DNA from: Candidatus Sabulitectum sp.
GTDB lineage: Bacteria > Fermentibacterota > Fermentibacteria > Fermentibacterales > JCC-6
Assembly: GCA_023145375.1 (NCBI GenBank)
Contig: JAGLDY010000031.1
Location: 1 to 55,122 of the forward strand
Reading direction: 5' to 3'
Length of the DNA: 55,122 nt
Positions within the stretch are counted from its first letter, which is position 1. The number at the start of each line of letters is the position of its first letter. Of the stretch, positions 43,898 to 52,849 are shown in pieces. The notes below the pieces were generated by a model. That model searched no databases, was not told the DNA's origin, and saw only the letters and a program-made list of their open reading frames with translations. The translations under genes were made by a program, and so were the position numbers.

Positions 43898-44397
43898 TGA
43901 GAAGCCCCTTTGGTGAAGATAAGGGCCAGCCCTGTCCAGTCCTCTGTCTCCGCCTCCAGCTTCCTGTACTCTCCTCTGGTAACATCCGTGATCACTTTCT
44001 CCCAGAATTCCATGGACGGTGTGTTTTCCGGGTGCTGAATGATCTCCCACTTGCCGGGGAACATCTCGAAAACACTCCATGCTGCAATTTCCCCAACTCC
44101 CATTCTTCGATATTTCTTCATAACGAAAAATTCAGAGATGGATCTGGCATCCCCTGGTTCACAGAGGTAGCAGAAGTCGCTTACCAGAACAAAACCCGCA
44201 AGAGCGTCATCCACAGTTATAAAGAACGGATGTCTCCCCGGTTCAGTCCAGTAATGATCCAGATATTTGTAACCGTAAAGCCCGTGAGCATTAACATCAG
44301 CCTTGTCAAACTCGCTGAAGTCATACTGGTACAGCTCAAGAAGGTTCATTAGAACCTGCTTATCCTCGATACCCACCTCTTCCAGAAGAACATTCAT
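43894..44397 (-). CDS. GNAT-family N-acetyltransferase
   Basis: 167 aa. GNAT core with FFVMKKYRRMGVGEIAAWSVF (acetyl-CoA loop RRMGVG) and a final WEIIQHPENTPSMEFWEKV. The family is broad, and the substrate is not evident. It is translationally coupled to ogt, and both may respond to the same stress; that is inference. Confidence 0.85.
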   Translation of the reverse strand: MNVLLEEVGIEDKQVLMNLLELYQYDFSEFDKADVNAHGLYGYKYLDHYWTEPGRHPFFITVDDALAGFVLVSDFCYLCEPGDARSISEFFVMKKYRRMGVGEIAAWSVFEMFPGKWEIIQHPENTPSMEFWEKVITDVTRGEYRKLEAETEDWTGLALIFTKGASQ

Positions 44398-44531
44398 AAC
44401 AACTCCTTCACAGCCGGCTCACAGCCATCTCCGGGTTTTCCTCCACAGAGATAAGATATAGCTTTAGCAGGTAAACGGATAGGTAAGATAAGACGAAGCA
44501 CTTGAATGCGTTTATGAATATCTTTTCTGTG

Positions 44532-45749
44532 CTACAGCACCGGGTTACCTGCAGCCAGCCCGGCAACCCTCATGCTCTTTATTCCAAGGGGGGGTGTCTG
44601 TTTAACGCCAAGAAGAGAGACTGGATAGAAATGGTCCTGCCAGTGGTAGTCGGTATCATTTCCTGTGAGAGATATTGAGAGGAGATAGTTCCCCGGTTCG
44701 AGTATCTCAGGAGTTATGGAGATGAATGCCTCACCTGATCCATTTATGGTGAGAAGCGGTTCTCCGTTCTCAAGATTGTTGGATGCCAGAACTGTTTCAC
44801 CGTCAGGACGATGGAGAGAAAAGCCCAGAATGATGTTCTCTACTTTCCTGCCCTCTCTGGTTTCGATCAAAACATTTGCTTTCAGGGTATCACCCTGTCT
44901 GAAGGTTCTTGTTGGTACACCATTACCGTCAGTGAGAGTTACTCTGCTGAAGAACACCTCACGGTTGCCCCATTCTCTGGGGGCGGCTGCTGAAGCGCTG
45001 TTCTGAAGCCTGCCTGCATTGGCTTCCAGATAGGAACCCAGCACATCATCTACAGGGCCATCCATTCTCACTCTTCCTGAATCAAGCCAGACGGCTCGCG
45101 TACAGAGCCTGCGGACAGCTTCAGGATCATGACTTACAAAAACAATGGTTTTGCCCGATTCCCGGAAGCCGAAGATCCGGTCATAGCACTTTGCCTGAAA
45201 GGCAGCATCTCCCACTGCAAGTACCTCATCTATGAGAAGAATGTCAGGATCAACGCTGGTGGCGAGGGCAAACCCCAGTCTCATGAACATCCCTGAGGAA
45301 TAGTACTTCACAGGCGTATCCATGAACCGCTCAAGCATTGAGAACTCTGCAATACCCGGTAGAAGCTCAAGCATCTGCTTCTGATCAAAGCCCAGAAGGG
45401 CTCCGTTGAGAAAGACATTCTCTGCACCTGTAAGCTCAGGATGAAAACCAACTCCAAGGTCAAGAAGGGAAGCAATTCGACCTGATGTTGCAACTGTACC
45501 TGATGTGGGGCCGTAAATACCTGCAAGAAGTTTAAGTGTGGTGGATTTGCCTGCCCCGTTGGCTCCCACCAGGGCAACTGACTCTCCAGGAGATATCTGA
45601 AACGAAGCGTGATCAAGGGCTCTGAACCAGTCCCGGCTGGTTCCCCTGCCGAAGACATTCATCAGCGTTTCCATAATGCTCACGGAGCGGTCCCTGTAAA
45701 GCCTGTAGTCAAGGGAGACATCAGAGAACTGGATAAGCCCCTTCTGCAT
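44532..45749 (-). CDS. wzt: Polysaccharide export ABC ATPase (Wzt-like) with C-terminal Wzt_C domain
   Basis: 405 aa. ATPase with Walker A GANGAGKST, signature YYSSGMFMRLGFA (the YSSGM variant of polysaccharide exporters), Walker B ILLIDEVLAVGDAAF and switch His in VFVSHDPEA. The last 150 residues form a beta-sandwich of the Wzt_C type, which binds the glycan end in O-antigen ATPases. Follows the permease by 1 nt. It exports a lipid-linked polysaccharide across the inner membrane; the glycan genes are not here. Confidence 0.9.
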   Translation of the reverse strand: MQKGLIQFSDVSLDYRLYRDRSVSIMETLMNVFGRGTSRDWFRALDHASFQISPGESVALVGANGAGKSTTLKLLAGIYGPTSGTVATSGRIASLLDLGVGFHPELTGAENVFLNGALLGFDQKQMLELLPGIAEFSMLERFMDTPVKYYSSGMFMRLGFALATSVDPDILLIDEVLAVGDAAFQAKCYDRIFGFRESGKTIVFVSHDPEAVRRLCTRAVWLDSGRVRMDGPVDDVLGSYLEANAGRLQNSASAAAPREWGNREVFFSRVTLTDGNGVPTRTFRQGDTLKANVLIETREGRKVENIILGFSLHRPDGETVLASNNLENGEPLLTINGSGEAFISITPEILEPGNYLLSISLTGNDTDYHWQDHFYPVSLLGVKQTPPLGIKSMRVAGLAAGNPVL

Positions 45750-45750
45750 C

Positions 45751-46518
45751 CTACAGCTCCTTCACTACCGAGGGTTCCATGCGCTTGAAGATAAGAAGAC
45801 CCGCTGCAAGAATAACAGCAGTCCATGCTGTTAGAGATATCCACGCCCATAGTTCCGGCCATTTACCGTAATACATGGTTGAGTGGAATATCTCCATTGC
45901 TCCGGCCACAGGGTTGAATCGGATGATCGATTCCATTCTTTCAGGAATTATCCCGGCACCCAGAGGATAGATAATGGGGCTTGCATAGAACCAGGCAAGA
46001 AGGATCATCTCCAGGAACTGCGATACATCTCTGTAGTACACATTGCCAACAGAGATCATCATGCTGAATCCAGATGTCATTGCGGCAAGAAGGATAACTG
46101 CAAATGGCAGTGTGATAAGGGACAGGTTTGGAGTGCGGCCGAAGGCAATAAGAACTATCTCCAGAACTCCAAGAGCCATGAGCATGTGCACCGCGTTAGC
46201 TATCACCGAAGAGATGGGCAGAGCAACCCTGGGAAAGTAGATGGATCTTATGAGTTTCTGATTATCAAGCAGTGTTTTTGCGGAAGCGGAAAGAGATGCT
46301 GCAAAGAAGTTCCATGGGAGAAGTCCCGTGAGAAGAAACAGAGAGAAGTGCTCGATAGCACCACCGAACCGAAGGATCCTGGTAAAAACAACGGTGTACA
46401 CAACCATGCTGAATAGAGGTTTTAGAAGAAACCAGAGGAATCCCAGGAAACTTCTCTTGTACCGTACCTTCAGATCCTTTTCCACCAGGCTCTTCATTAG
46501 AAGCAGTCCACCGGTCAT
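45751..46518 (-). CDS. wzm: Polysaccharide export ABC permease (Wzm-like)
   Basis: 255 aa, six membrane helices of the ABC-2 fold. The N-terminal KDLKVRYKRSFLGFLWFLLKP is the hallmark of O-antigen/teichoic-acid permeases. Starts inside the end of plsY (4-nt overlap, ATGA) and is followed by wzt. Transporter for a lipid-linked glycan. Confidence 0.9.
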   Translation of the reverse strand: MTGGLLLMKSLVEKDLKVRYKRSFLGFLWFLLKPLFSMVVYTVVFTRILRFGGAIEHFSLFLLTGLLPWNFFAASLSASAKTLLDNQKLIRSIYFPRVALPISSVIANAVHMLMALGVLEIVLIAFGRTPNLSLITLPFAVILLAAMTSGFSMMISVGNVYYRDVSQFLEMILLAWFYASPIIYPLGAGIIPERMESIIRFNPVAGAMEIFHSTMYYGKWPELWAWISLTAWTAVILAAGLLIFKRMEPSVVKEL

Positions 46519-47102
46519 TTTTTACTGATCTTCCTCTCAGTCCCGCTGAATATCCTTCTTATGTTGGTCCTGTGGGTAACCAGGATAGCCAGGGCAATTA
46601 TGCCGAGAACAATTTCAGGATACATTGGTTCTTTGAAGTACATTCCGAGAAAAGGAAGGGATATTCCTGCAATAACGCTTCCAAGGGAAACCATTTTGAA
46701 AAGGGCAAGCAGCAGAATAAAAAGCCCAAGGGCACAGAGAACCGGGTATGTGGAAAGCACCAGGAGAGCTCCCAGGGCGGTTGCAACACCTTTGCCCCCC
46801 TTAAATCCGAACCATGGCATGAACACATGGCCACACACTGCAGCAATGACCACTGCACTGGGCAACCAGTCCGCAGTAACCGAAAAAGAAGTGACCACCA
46901 GCACAGGCGCCGCCCCTTTTGCCGCATCAAGAAGAAGGCCGGCAACACCCATTGCCGTGCCACTGGTTCTAAGGAGGTTTGTAGCACCCGGGTTGCCCGA
47001 ACCATGCTCTCTAAGGTCTATACCTTTGAGTTTACCAAGCAACCAGGAGAAAGGTACAGAGCCACAGATGAAGCCCAGAAGAATGTACAGTACACTGTCC
47101 AT
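46515..47102 (-). CDS. plsY: Glycerol-3-phosphate acyltransferase PlsY
   Basis: 195 aa, five membrane helices. Family motifs: GSVPFSWLLG, REHGSGNPGATNLLR and WFGFKGGKGVATALG. Uses acyl-phosphate to acylate glycerol-3-phosphate, the first step of phospholipid synthesis. Overlaps der by one base; der-plsY is a common pair. Confidence 0.96.
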   Translation of the reverse strand: MDSVLYILLGFICGSVPFSWLLGKLKGIDLREHGSGNPGATNLLRTSGTAMGVAGLLLDAAKGAAPVLVVTSFSVTADWLPSAVVIAAVCGHVFMPWFGFKGGKGVATALGALLVLSTYPVLCALGLFILLLALFKMVSLGSVIAGISLPFLGMYFKEPMYPEIVLGIIALAILVTHRTNIRRIFSGTERKISKK

Positions 47103-48400
47103 CAGTGCTCGCGGTTCCTGTAAACGATCTTCAGAGGAACTCCATTCAAATTCAATTCTTCATGCATCCTGTTCTCAAAATAGCTCTTGTAGTTGTCAGG
47201 TATCAGGTCTGCTCTGGAAATAAAGACAACCACAACAGGCGGTGTATCTTTAACCTGTGTAATGTAGAAGAACCTCAGCATCTTCCCTTTCGGAGAAGGA
47301 GGCTGGATGGTGTTTACAATAGTTCTCATTATCTTGTTGAGCTTTCCTGTGGAGATAACGATCTTGCGTCTCTCTGCAACCGACTGAACCATGGGAAGCA
47401 GTCTTCCCATGCCTTTACCCTCCAAAGCACTGGTGAAGAATATGGGTATCCATTTGGCAAGAGGGAATCTCTGTATCACACTTCTTATCCAGAGATGCCT
47501 GTCCAGACCCAGATCAACCTTGTTCACGCAGATCAGAAGTCCCTTGCCCATCTCCCAGGCCTTCGTAGCCAGTCTCAGATCCTGAGTGGTTGGATACTCA
47601 TTGCCATCCAGAACCACAACCACCACATCAGCACTGCCAACGCTCTTCCAGGAACGGAGAGTACTGTAGAACTCAATATCTTCCATTTTCCTGGATTTTC
47701 TCCGCAGACCAGCGGTGTCAATAAGACGAAAATTGGTATCCTTCCAGGTAAGATAGGAATCGATAGAGTCTCTGGTTGTTCCTGCCACGGGAGTGACAAT
47801 ATTCCGCTCGTCATCAAGAAGACGGTTAATAATGGAACTCTTGCCCACATTGGGTCTGCCTATCACAGCCACAGAGATACCGTCAAAATCAGGGTTCTCA
47901 ACCACAGGAAGATCACGGATGACCTCATCAAGCAGGTCTCCAACTCCCAGTCCATGGGCTGCACTGACGGGCCATGGTTTCCCAAGGCCGAGAGCTGCAA
48001 ATTCATGTTCAAGACCAAGTCGCTCATTGGTATCTATCTTGTTAACAGCAAGCAGACAGGGTAGTCCGCTTTTCCTTACAAGTTTTACGGCAGCCTCATC
48101 AAAGGGATGAATCCCCTCTGTCCCATCCACAAGAAGGATGATGACCTGAGCCTCTTCCACTGCAAGGTGAACCTGCTTCACAATTGCTTCCTGAAAAGGA
48201 TCATCGCTGCCTGGAGATAAACCTCCTGTATCAACAGCTATGAAGTTGACTCCACTCCACTCACCGGCACCGATCTTTCGATCGCGCGTTACACCGGCCT
48301 CATTATCCACTATAGCAGTTCTTCCACCTATCAATCTATTGAAAAGCGAAGATTTGCCTACATTTACTCGACCAACAATGGCCACTACCGGCAGATCCAT
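47102..48400 (-). CDS. der: Ribosome-assembly GTPase Der (EngA)
   Basis: 432 aa with two tandem G domains (GRVNVGKSSLFN near residue 10, GRPNVGKSSIIN near 180) and a KH-like C-terminal domain. Each G domain has G3 (DTGG, DTAG) and G4 (NKID, NKVD). Acts in 50S ribosome maturation. Complete and unremarkable. Confidence 0.97.
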   Translation of the reverse strand: MDLPVVAIVGRVNVGKSSLFNRLIGGRTAIVDNEAGVTRDRKIGAGEWSGVNFIAVDTGGLSPGSDDPFQEAIVKQVHLAVEEAQVIILLVDGTEGIHPFDEAAVKLVRKSGLPCLLAVNKIDTNERLGLEHEFAALGLGKPWPVSAAHGLGVGDLLDEVIRDLPVVENPDFDGISVAVIGRPNVGKSSIINRLLDDERNIVTPVAGTTRDSIDSYLTWKDTNFRLIDTAGLRRKSRKMEDIEFYSTLRSWKSVGSADVVVVVLDGNEYPTTQDLRLATKAWEMGKGLLICVNKVDLGLDRHLWIRSVIQRFPLAKWIPIFFTSALEGKGMGRLLPMVQSVAERRKIVISTGKLNKIMRTIVNTIQPPSPKGKMLRFFYITQVKDTPPVVVVFISRADLIPDNYKSYFENRMHEELNLNGVPLKIVYRNREH

Positions 48401-48492
48401 CCCGGGACACCTCCATATTTTGCATAATGTTGAAAGGGAATATACTTTCAGGACTCTGTTCAGCGTTAACCATAGAGCTATATTAGCGAATC

Positions 48493-50538
48493 ATGAAAAA
48501 ACTGATATTTGTTATTGCCGTACTATCCACGCTGTTTACCATGTCGCTGATATCCACCATCTTCGACAAGGGACTGGAGCACCTTACACTTGATCTAAGG
48601 TTTAACCTCTTCCCTGATATGCACTCTGTGAACGACAGCATAATCATAATCAGCGTTGATGACGCATCCCTTGAATCCATGAACTGGCTAGGGTGGCCGT
48701 GGCCAAGGCAGATATGGTCGGATATGACCTCCTTCCTCTTTGAGTCAGGGGTTGAGGTTGTCTATTTCGATATTACATTTTCAACCAGCTCTACTTTCTC
48801 TGCGAACGAAGACAGTGTGTTCGGAGCAGTTGCGGGAATGGGAGAAACTGTTTTCATTACCGCCCTTGGCCATGAAGAAGGCCAGCCTATTCCCCGCAAC
48901 GCATTAATTGATCTCCTGCTTCCTCCGGGGAACCTGCCTCCTTTTAAACTGGCATCACCTCCAGTAGCGGACATTGCTGAGGGGGCTGCCTACCTTGCTT
49001 CACCCTATGCGTACCCTGATCCTGACGGCATGTTCAGGCAATCTCCCGTGTTCTTCCCGGCACTCGAGGGTACGGTCCCATCCCCTGCGCTGGCAATTGC
49101 AATGCTGTTCAGGAATGACCACTCTGTTTCTTTTGAGGATGGTTCCCTTATCTGGAACAACTCCGAGATACCCCTTACTGAAGATTATGAGATGCATGTG
49201 CGATTTGCAGGCCCCACAGGCAGCTACAGAACCATCAGTGCTGATGATGTCTTTCGGGCTATGACCGGTGATACAACAGCTCTAAGCCCGTCAACACTGG
49301 AGGGTAAGATTGTGATGGTGGGTTATACCGCATCAGACCTCATGGACCTTAAACCAATGCCTTATTCCGCAAGATGCCCCGGTGTGGAAGTAATAGCCAA
49401 TTCTCTTGACAACATTCTTTCCGGCAGGCACGTAGCAACCCACGGCCATGCGACAACTTTCATCCTGACCCTGCTCCTCAGCATCGCAGTTGCTTCAGCA
49501 CTTGTGTTCATCCCAAGGGTGATCCCTGCAGCTCTCACCGGTCTATTCGCAATTCTTGCATACGCTGCTGTTTCACTGGCTCTATTCAACTACATGGATA
49601 TCTGGCTTGTATCAGTTCCCCCTCTTTCCTCAGCTGTTCTCACCCTGCTGGGAGGATCAATTGTTGCCTACCAGTTTGCCACAAAGGATAAGAAGTTCTT
49701 GAAAGCTGCTTTCTCCCAGTACCTGTCCCCTGCCATAGTCTCACAGGTTGCAAGTAATCCTGAGATGCTGAAACTGGGTGGTGAAAAAAAGGTAATGACA
49801 GCCTTTTTCAGCGATGTAGCCGGGTTCACCACAATCAGTGAACAGCTTGACCCGCAGGATCTGGTAAAGCTCCTCAACATCTACCTGACAGAAATGACCG
49901 ATATCATCCTTGAGTCAGGAGGCACTGTGGATAAGTTTGAAGGTGATGCCATAATCGCCTTCTGGGGTGCACCGGTTGAGTTCGAGGATCATGCAGCAAG
50001 AGGAGTACTGTCAGCACTGGAATGTCAGAGGATACATGAACCGCTTAACAAAAAACTCAGAGAGATAAACTTCCCTGAGCTGAGCACAAGAATGGGCCTG
50101 GCAAGTGGCGCCATGGTAGTTGGCAATATGGGCAGCAGTAAACGGTTCGATTACACCATGATGGGCACGGATGTCAATCTTGCCAGCCGTCTTGAAGGTG
50201 TGAACAAGGTCTACGGAACACCAATTCTCATCTCAAACACTACAAGAGAAGCCCTGCCGAAAACCATTATCTGCCGTGAAGTTGATACGGTTATGGTTGT
50301 CGGTCAGAAGAAACCGGTAATCATATGGGAACCAATGCTGAAAGAAACACAGTTCAGTGATAGATACAGAAGAGGGCTGGAACTGTACAGGAATGGAGAC
50401 TTCCAATCCGCCTTGAGAGAATTCATGGAAACACAGGATGATCCTCCGGCCAAAACAATGGCATCCAGGTGCAGAAATTTCATTGAGCATGGAACACCGC
50501 ATGAATGGGACGGAACCTGGGTTCTCACCTCCAAGTAG
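48493..50538 (+). CDS. CHASE2-domain transmembrane adenylyl cyclase
   Basis: 681 aa. An N-terminal membrane helix, an extracytoplasmic CHASE2 sensor (about 30-310, with DDASLESMNWLGWPWPRQIW), three membrane helices (about 320-400), then a class III cyclase domain. The catalytic set is complete: metal Asp in FFSDVAGFT and in KFEGDAI, adenine-specifying Lys in VDKFEGD and Asp in FDYTMMG, transition-state Asn/Arg in VNLASRLE. So an ATP-using homodimer is expected. A second cAMP enzyme besides the sAC-like protein in the window. Confidence 0.93.
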   Translation: MKKLIFVIAVLSTLFTMSLISTIFDKGLEHLTLDLRFNLFPDMHSVNDSIIIISVDDASLESMNWLGWPWPRQIWSDMTSFLFESGVEVVYFDITFSTSSTFSANEDSVFGAVAGMGETVFITALGHEEGQPIPRNALIDLLLPPGNLPPFKLASPPVADIAEGAAYLASPYAYPDPDGMFRQSPVFFPALEGTVPSPALAIAMLFRNDHSVSFEDGSLIWNNSEIPLTEDYEMHVRFAGPTGSYRTISADDVFRAMTGDTTALSPSTLEGKIVMVGYTASDLMDLKPMPYSARCPGVEVIANSLDNILSGRHVATHGHATTFILTLLLSIAVASALVFIPRVIPAALTGLFAILAYAAVSLALFNYMDIWLVSVPPLSSAVLTLLGGSIVAYQFATKDKKFLKAAFSQYLSPAIVSQVASNPEMLKLGGEKKVMTAFFSDVAGFTTISEQLDPQDLVKLLNIYLTEMTDIILESGGTVDKFEGDAIIAFWGAPVEFEDHAARGVLSALECQRIHEPLNKKLREINFPELSTRMGLASGAMVVGNMGSSKRFDYTMMGTDVNLASRLEGVNKVYGTPILISNTTREALPKTIICREVDTVMVVGQKKPVIIWEPMLKETQFSDRYRRGLELYRNGDFQSALREFMETQDDPPAKTMASRCRNFIEHGTPHEWDGTWVLTSK

Positions 50539-50599
50539 TTTCTTCCCTTATATTTTACTTGAAATTAACAAATGACACCATTTTAGAACAGGAGGAACA

Positions 50600-51079
50600 A
50601 TGAGATATACGCTAATTCTCTTGACCGCTCTGGTAGTTCTTGCAGGAACAGCTATGTCAGAGGATAACGACATTGAAGTCGGCAGCAATGCCACTGTAAA
50701 GATCCGTGAACAGTACATTTTTCCCACACCGGTATTCTACGCACAGCCAACAGGAGAGCTTGCTTTCGGTTCAGTAGTTGCAGTCACCGGTGTTCAGGAA
50801 GACTGGTTCAGTATTGAAGCCGCCGGTGGAGTTACCGGCTGGGTTCACACCACAGCCCTTACAGGTGCTGTCCTCTCTGAAGGTTCAGAGGGCACTGACG
50901 ACAGTGACATGATAATGCTTGCCGGCCGCGGGTTCAACCACGATGTTGAGAACTCCTATGCTGAGGGTAAAACTCTTCCCTGGGATAAAGTAGACACAAT
51001 TGAAGCTATTACTGTAGAGCCTGCTGTTCTTGAAACCTTCCTGGTTGAAGGTCTTCTTCTTGAAGGAGGCTCACGATGA
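50600..51079 (+). CDS. Exported SH3-domain protein
   Basis: 159 aa. A signal peptide (RYTLILLTALVVLAGTAMS) is followed by a bacterial SH3-like domain (SNATVKIREQYIFPTP, FGSVVAVTGVQEDWFSIEAAGGVTGWVH in parts) and an acidic tail. It overlaps the M48 protease gene in an ATGA, so the two are coupled. SH3b domains often bind wall peptides or proteins; it may guide the protease. GGAGGAA precedes the ATG. Confidence 0.82.
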   Translation: MRYTLILLTALVVLAGTAMSEDNDIEVGSNATVKIREQYIFPTPVFYAQPTGELAFGSVVAVTGVQEDWFSIEAAGGVTGWVHTTALTGAVLSEGSEGTDDSDMIMLAGRGFNHDVENSYAEGKTLPWDKVDTIEAITVEPAVLETFLVEGLLLEGGSR

Positions 51080-52071
51080 CAGCAATATTTATGACAGCTA
51101 TCCTTGCTTTCGGCCTTGGAGACATCACAGATGCTCTGGAAAGCGATGAGCTTGAGAGTGCCGTTACAGTCTACCAGGCTTTTGACGAGGCCAATCGTGA
51201 GATAACCGAGACCGAGGAATACTACATTGGCAGAGCAGTGGCTGCGAACATACTTGCCTCATCAACACCGATGTTTGACTGGGATGCAGTTGCTTATGTG
51301 AACGAGATTGGAGCAGTTGTAGCAGGATTTTCTCCCAAACCATTCACCTATGGTGGCTGGCACTTCATGATACTGAATGACTCCGGGATCAACGCTCTCT
51401 CCTGCCCGGGCGGTATTGTGCTGCTTAACAAGGGCCTCTGCGACCTTGCTCAGAATGAAGATGAACTTGCTGCCATTCTTGCCCATGAAGCTGCCCATAT
51501 CGTTCTCAGTCACGGAATACAATCTGTGGAAAAGGCAAAGCTCACATCCGCCTGGACAACCCTTGGCCACGAGGGTGCGGGGCACCTGGGCAGTGATCAG
51601 GTTGACGAGCTGTCGGATAACTACGGAGATGTGGTTGATGACATCACCATGAACCTTGTTACTCGAGGCTACAGTCGTGACTCGGAGCAACAGGCTGACA
51701 GCCTTGCAGTTCACATACTGGCAAGAGCTGGATACGACCCCATGGCTCTGGTAGCAGTGTTGAACCGCATGGACGGACTCGCCAGCAGGAGCGGACCTGG
51801 ATTCTGGCAGACGCACCCGACCCCCTCAGACAGAGTCCAGTGGATCATGAACGAGATCGAGAACGGATCACTAGCCTCCCCTTCACCTGAAGCGATAGCA
51901 GCAAGAACAGCCAGGTTTACTGAAAAGTATACGAATGCAGGTTCCACACAGCCTGCTTCAAGAGGTGGAGAAACAATAGACAGAAGCGGTTCCGGAGGAA
52001 CAACAACCGGCTCAGGAAGAACCGGTTCTACTACCACTGGTAGCGGTTCTTCCTCCGGGGGTAGACGGTAA
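51076..52071 (+). CDS. M48-family zinc metalloprotease with Ser/Gly/Thr-rich tail
   Basis: 331 aa. HEAAH at 137-141 gives two zinc ligands and the catalytic Glu; Glu204 in SEQQAD is the third ligand. This is the BepA/LoiP-type M48 set. The N-terminus is a weak signal (TAIFMTAILAFGLG). The last 45 residues are a low-complexity GSTT/GSG tail. Likely periplasmic quality-control protease. Its TAA overlaps the next gene's apparent start (TAATC). Confidence 0.88.
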   Translation: MTAIFMTAILAFGLGDITDALESDELESAVTVYQAFDEANREITETEEYYIGRAVAANILASSTPMFDWDAVAYVNEIGAVVAGFSPKPFTYGGWHFMILNDSGINALSCPGGIVLLNKGLCDLAQNEDELAAILAHEAAHIVLSHGIQSVEKAKLTSAWTTLGHEGAGHLGSDQVDELSDNYGDVVDDITMNLVTRGYSRDSEQQADSLAVHILARAGYDPMALVAVLNRMDGLASRSGPGFWQTHPTPSDRVQWIMNEIENGSLASPSPEAIAARTARFTEKYTNAGSTQPASRGGETIDRSGSGGTTTGSGRTGSTTTGSGSSSGGRR

Positions 52072-52763
52072 TCCTCTATCTGTTTCTTGTCCTGATATCT
52101 GCGCCTGGTGTCACTGGGATGATCCCCCATGACCCGGGCGCATTTACTCAGGGGCTTGAGATCAGGAACGGGTTTCTGTGGGAGAGCACAGGTATTTACG
52201 GCCATTCCACATTCAGAAGAACAGATATTGAGACTGGAGAGGTTCTGGATATTCTCCGATTTCCTGATACTGTTTTTGCAGAAGGATTTACTTTCCTGGA
52301 CGATTCAACCGTTTGCCTTCTCACATGGAGGGAGCAAACTGCATTTCTTCTTAACCCCTGGACCATGGAGATCGAAGACGAATTCTATATGAACACGGAG
52401 GGCTGGGGCATCTGCTATACCGGTGAATTCCTTGTTCAGAGTGACGGTTCAGCCATTCTCCGTTTCAGGAACCCGACTGATTTCTCAGTAAGCGACTCAA
52501 TATCAGTAACACTTAACGACCAGCCACAGTTCTACCTCAATGAACTGGAGTACCTGAACGGTCAGATTCTGGCCAATCAGTGGCGCACAAGCAGGATCCT
52601 CTTCATCAACCCTGAGAACGGGAATGTGGAAAGATTTATCAATCTGAACAATGTAATCCCTGCCACAGGTGGGGTTCTCAATGGAATCGCCGCAACAGAT
52701 GATGGAGTTCTCTACTGTACCGGTAAGAACTGGCTGATAACCCTGGTCATCAACACCCTGTAA
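52071..52763 (+). CDS. Glutaminyl-peptide cyclotransferase (bacterial type); apparent ATC start
   Basis: Five-bladed glutaminyl cyclase with the family motifs HDPGAFTQGL, WESTGIYGHSTFRR, FAEGFTF, YLNELEYLNGQ and VLNGIA. It makes pyroglutamate at protein N-termini in the periplasm. The first ATG (52119) lies at the start of the mature enzyme. Sixteen codons upstream in frame encode a signal peptide (LYLFLVLISAPGVTG), which starts at an ATC overlapping the M48 stop as TAATC, where TAATG is usual. An in-frame TAG closes the frame just above. So I place the start at 52071. The 52119 form, about 214 aa, would be cytoplasmic. Confidence 0.8.
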   Translation: MLYLFLVLISAPGVTGMIPHDPGAFTQGLEIRNGFLWESTGIYGHSTFRRTDIETGEVLDILRFPDTVFAEGFTFLDDSTVCLLTWREQTAFLLNPWTMEIEDEFYMNTEGWGICYTGEFLVQSDGSAILRFRNPTDFSVSDSISVTLNDQPQFYLNELEYLNGQILANQWRTSRILFINPENGNVERFINLNNVIPATGGVLNGIAATDDGVLYCTGKNWLITLVINTL

Positions 52764-52778
52764 ACTCCTTAACTGGGC

Positions 52779-52807
52779 TTGCCCTGTTTCGGGAAACTCC
52801 GTATCTT
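52779..52807 (+). promoter_or_regulatory. Promoter of the first tandem propeller gene
   Basis: TTGCCC (52779-52784), 17 nt spacer, TATCTT (52802-52807). The same layout and spacer motif (GTTTCGRGAWACT) recurs before the second copy, so it was duplicated with the gene. Confidence 0.5.
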
Positions 52808-52849
52808 ACTGGTGTGAGTAAGTAAAGTTAACTTTTTAGGAGGTGTGCT

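Noticed and set aside
43898-44080. N-terminal extension of Ogt
   Set aside because: The extension lies inside the GNAT gene in another frame; the GTGA overlap gives a normal-length enzyme.
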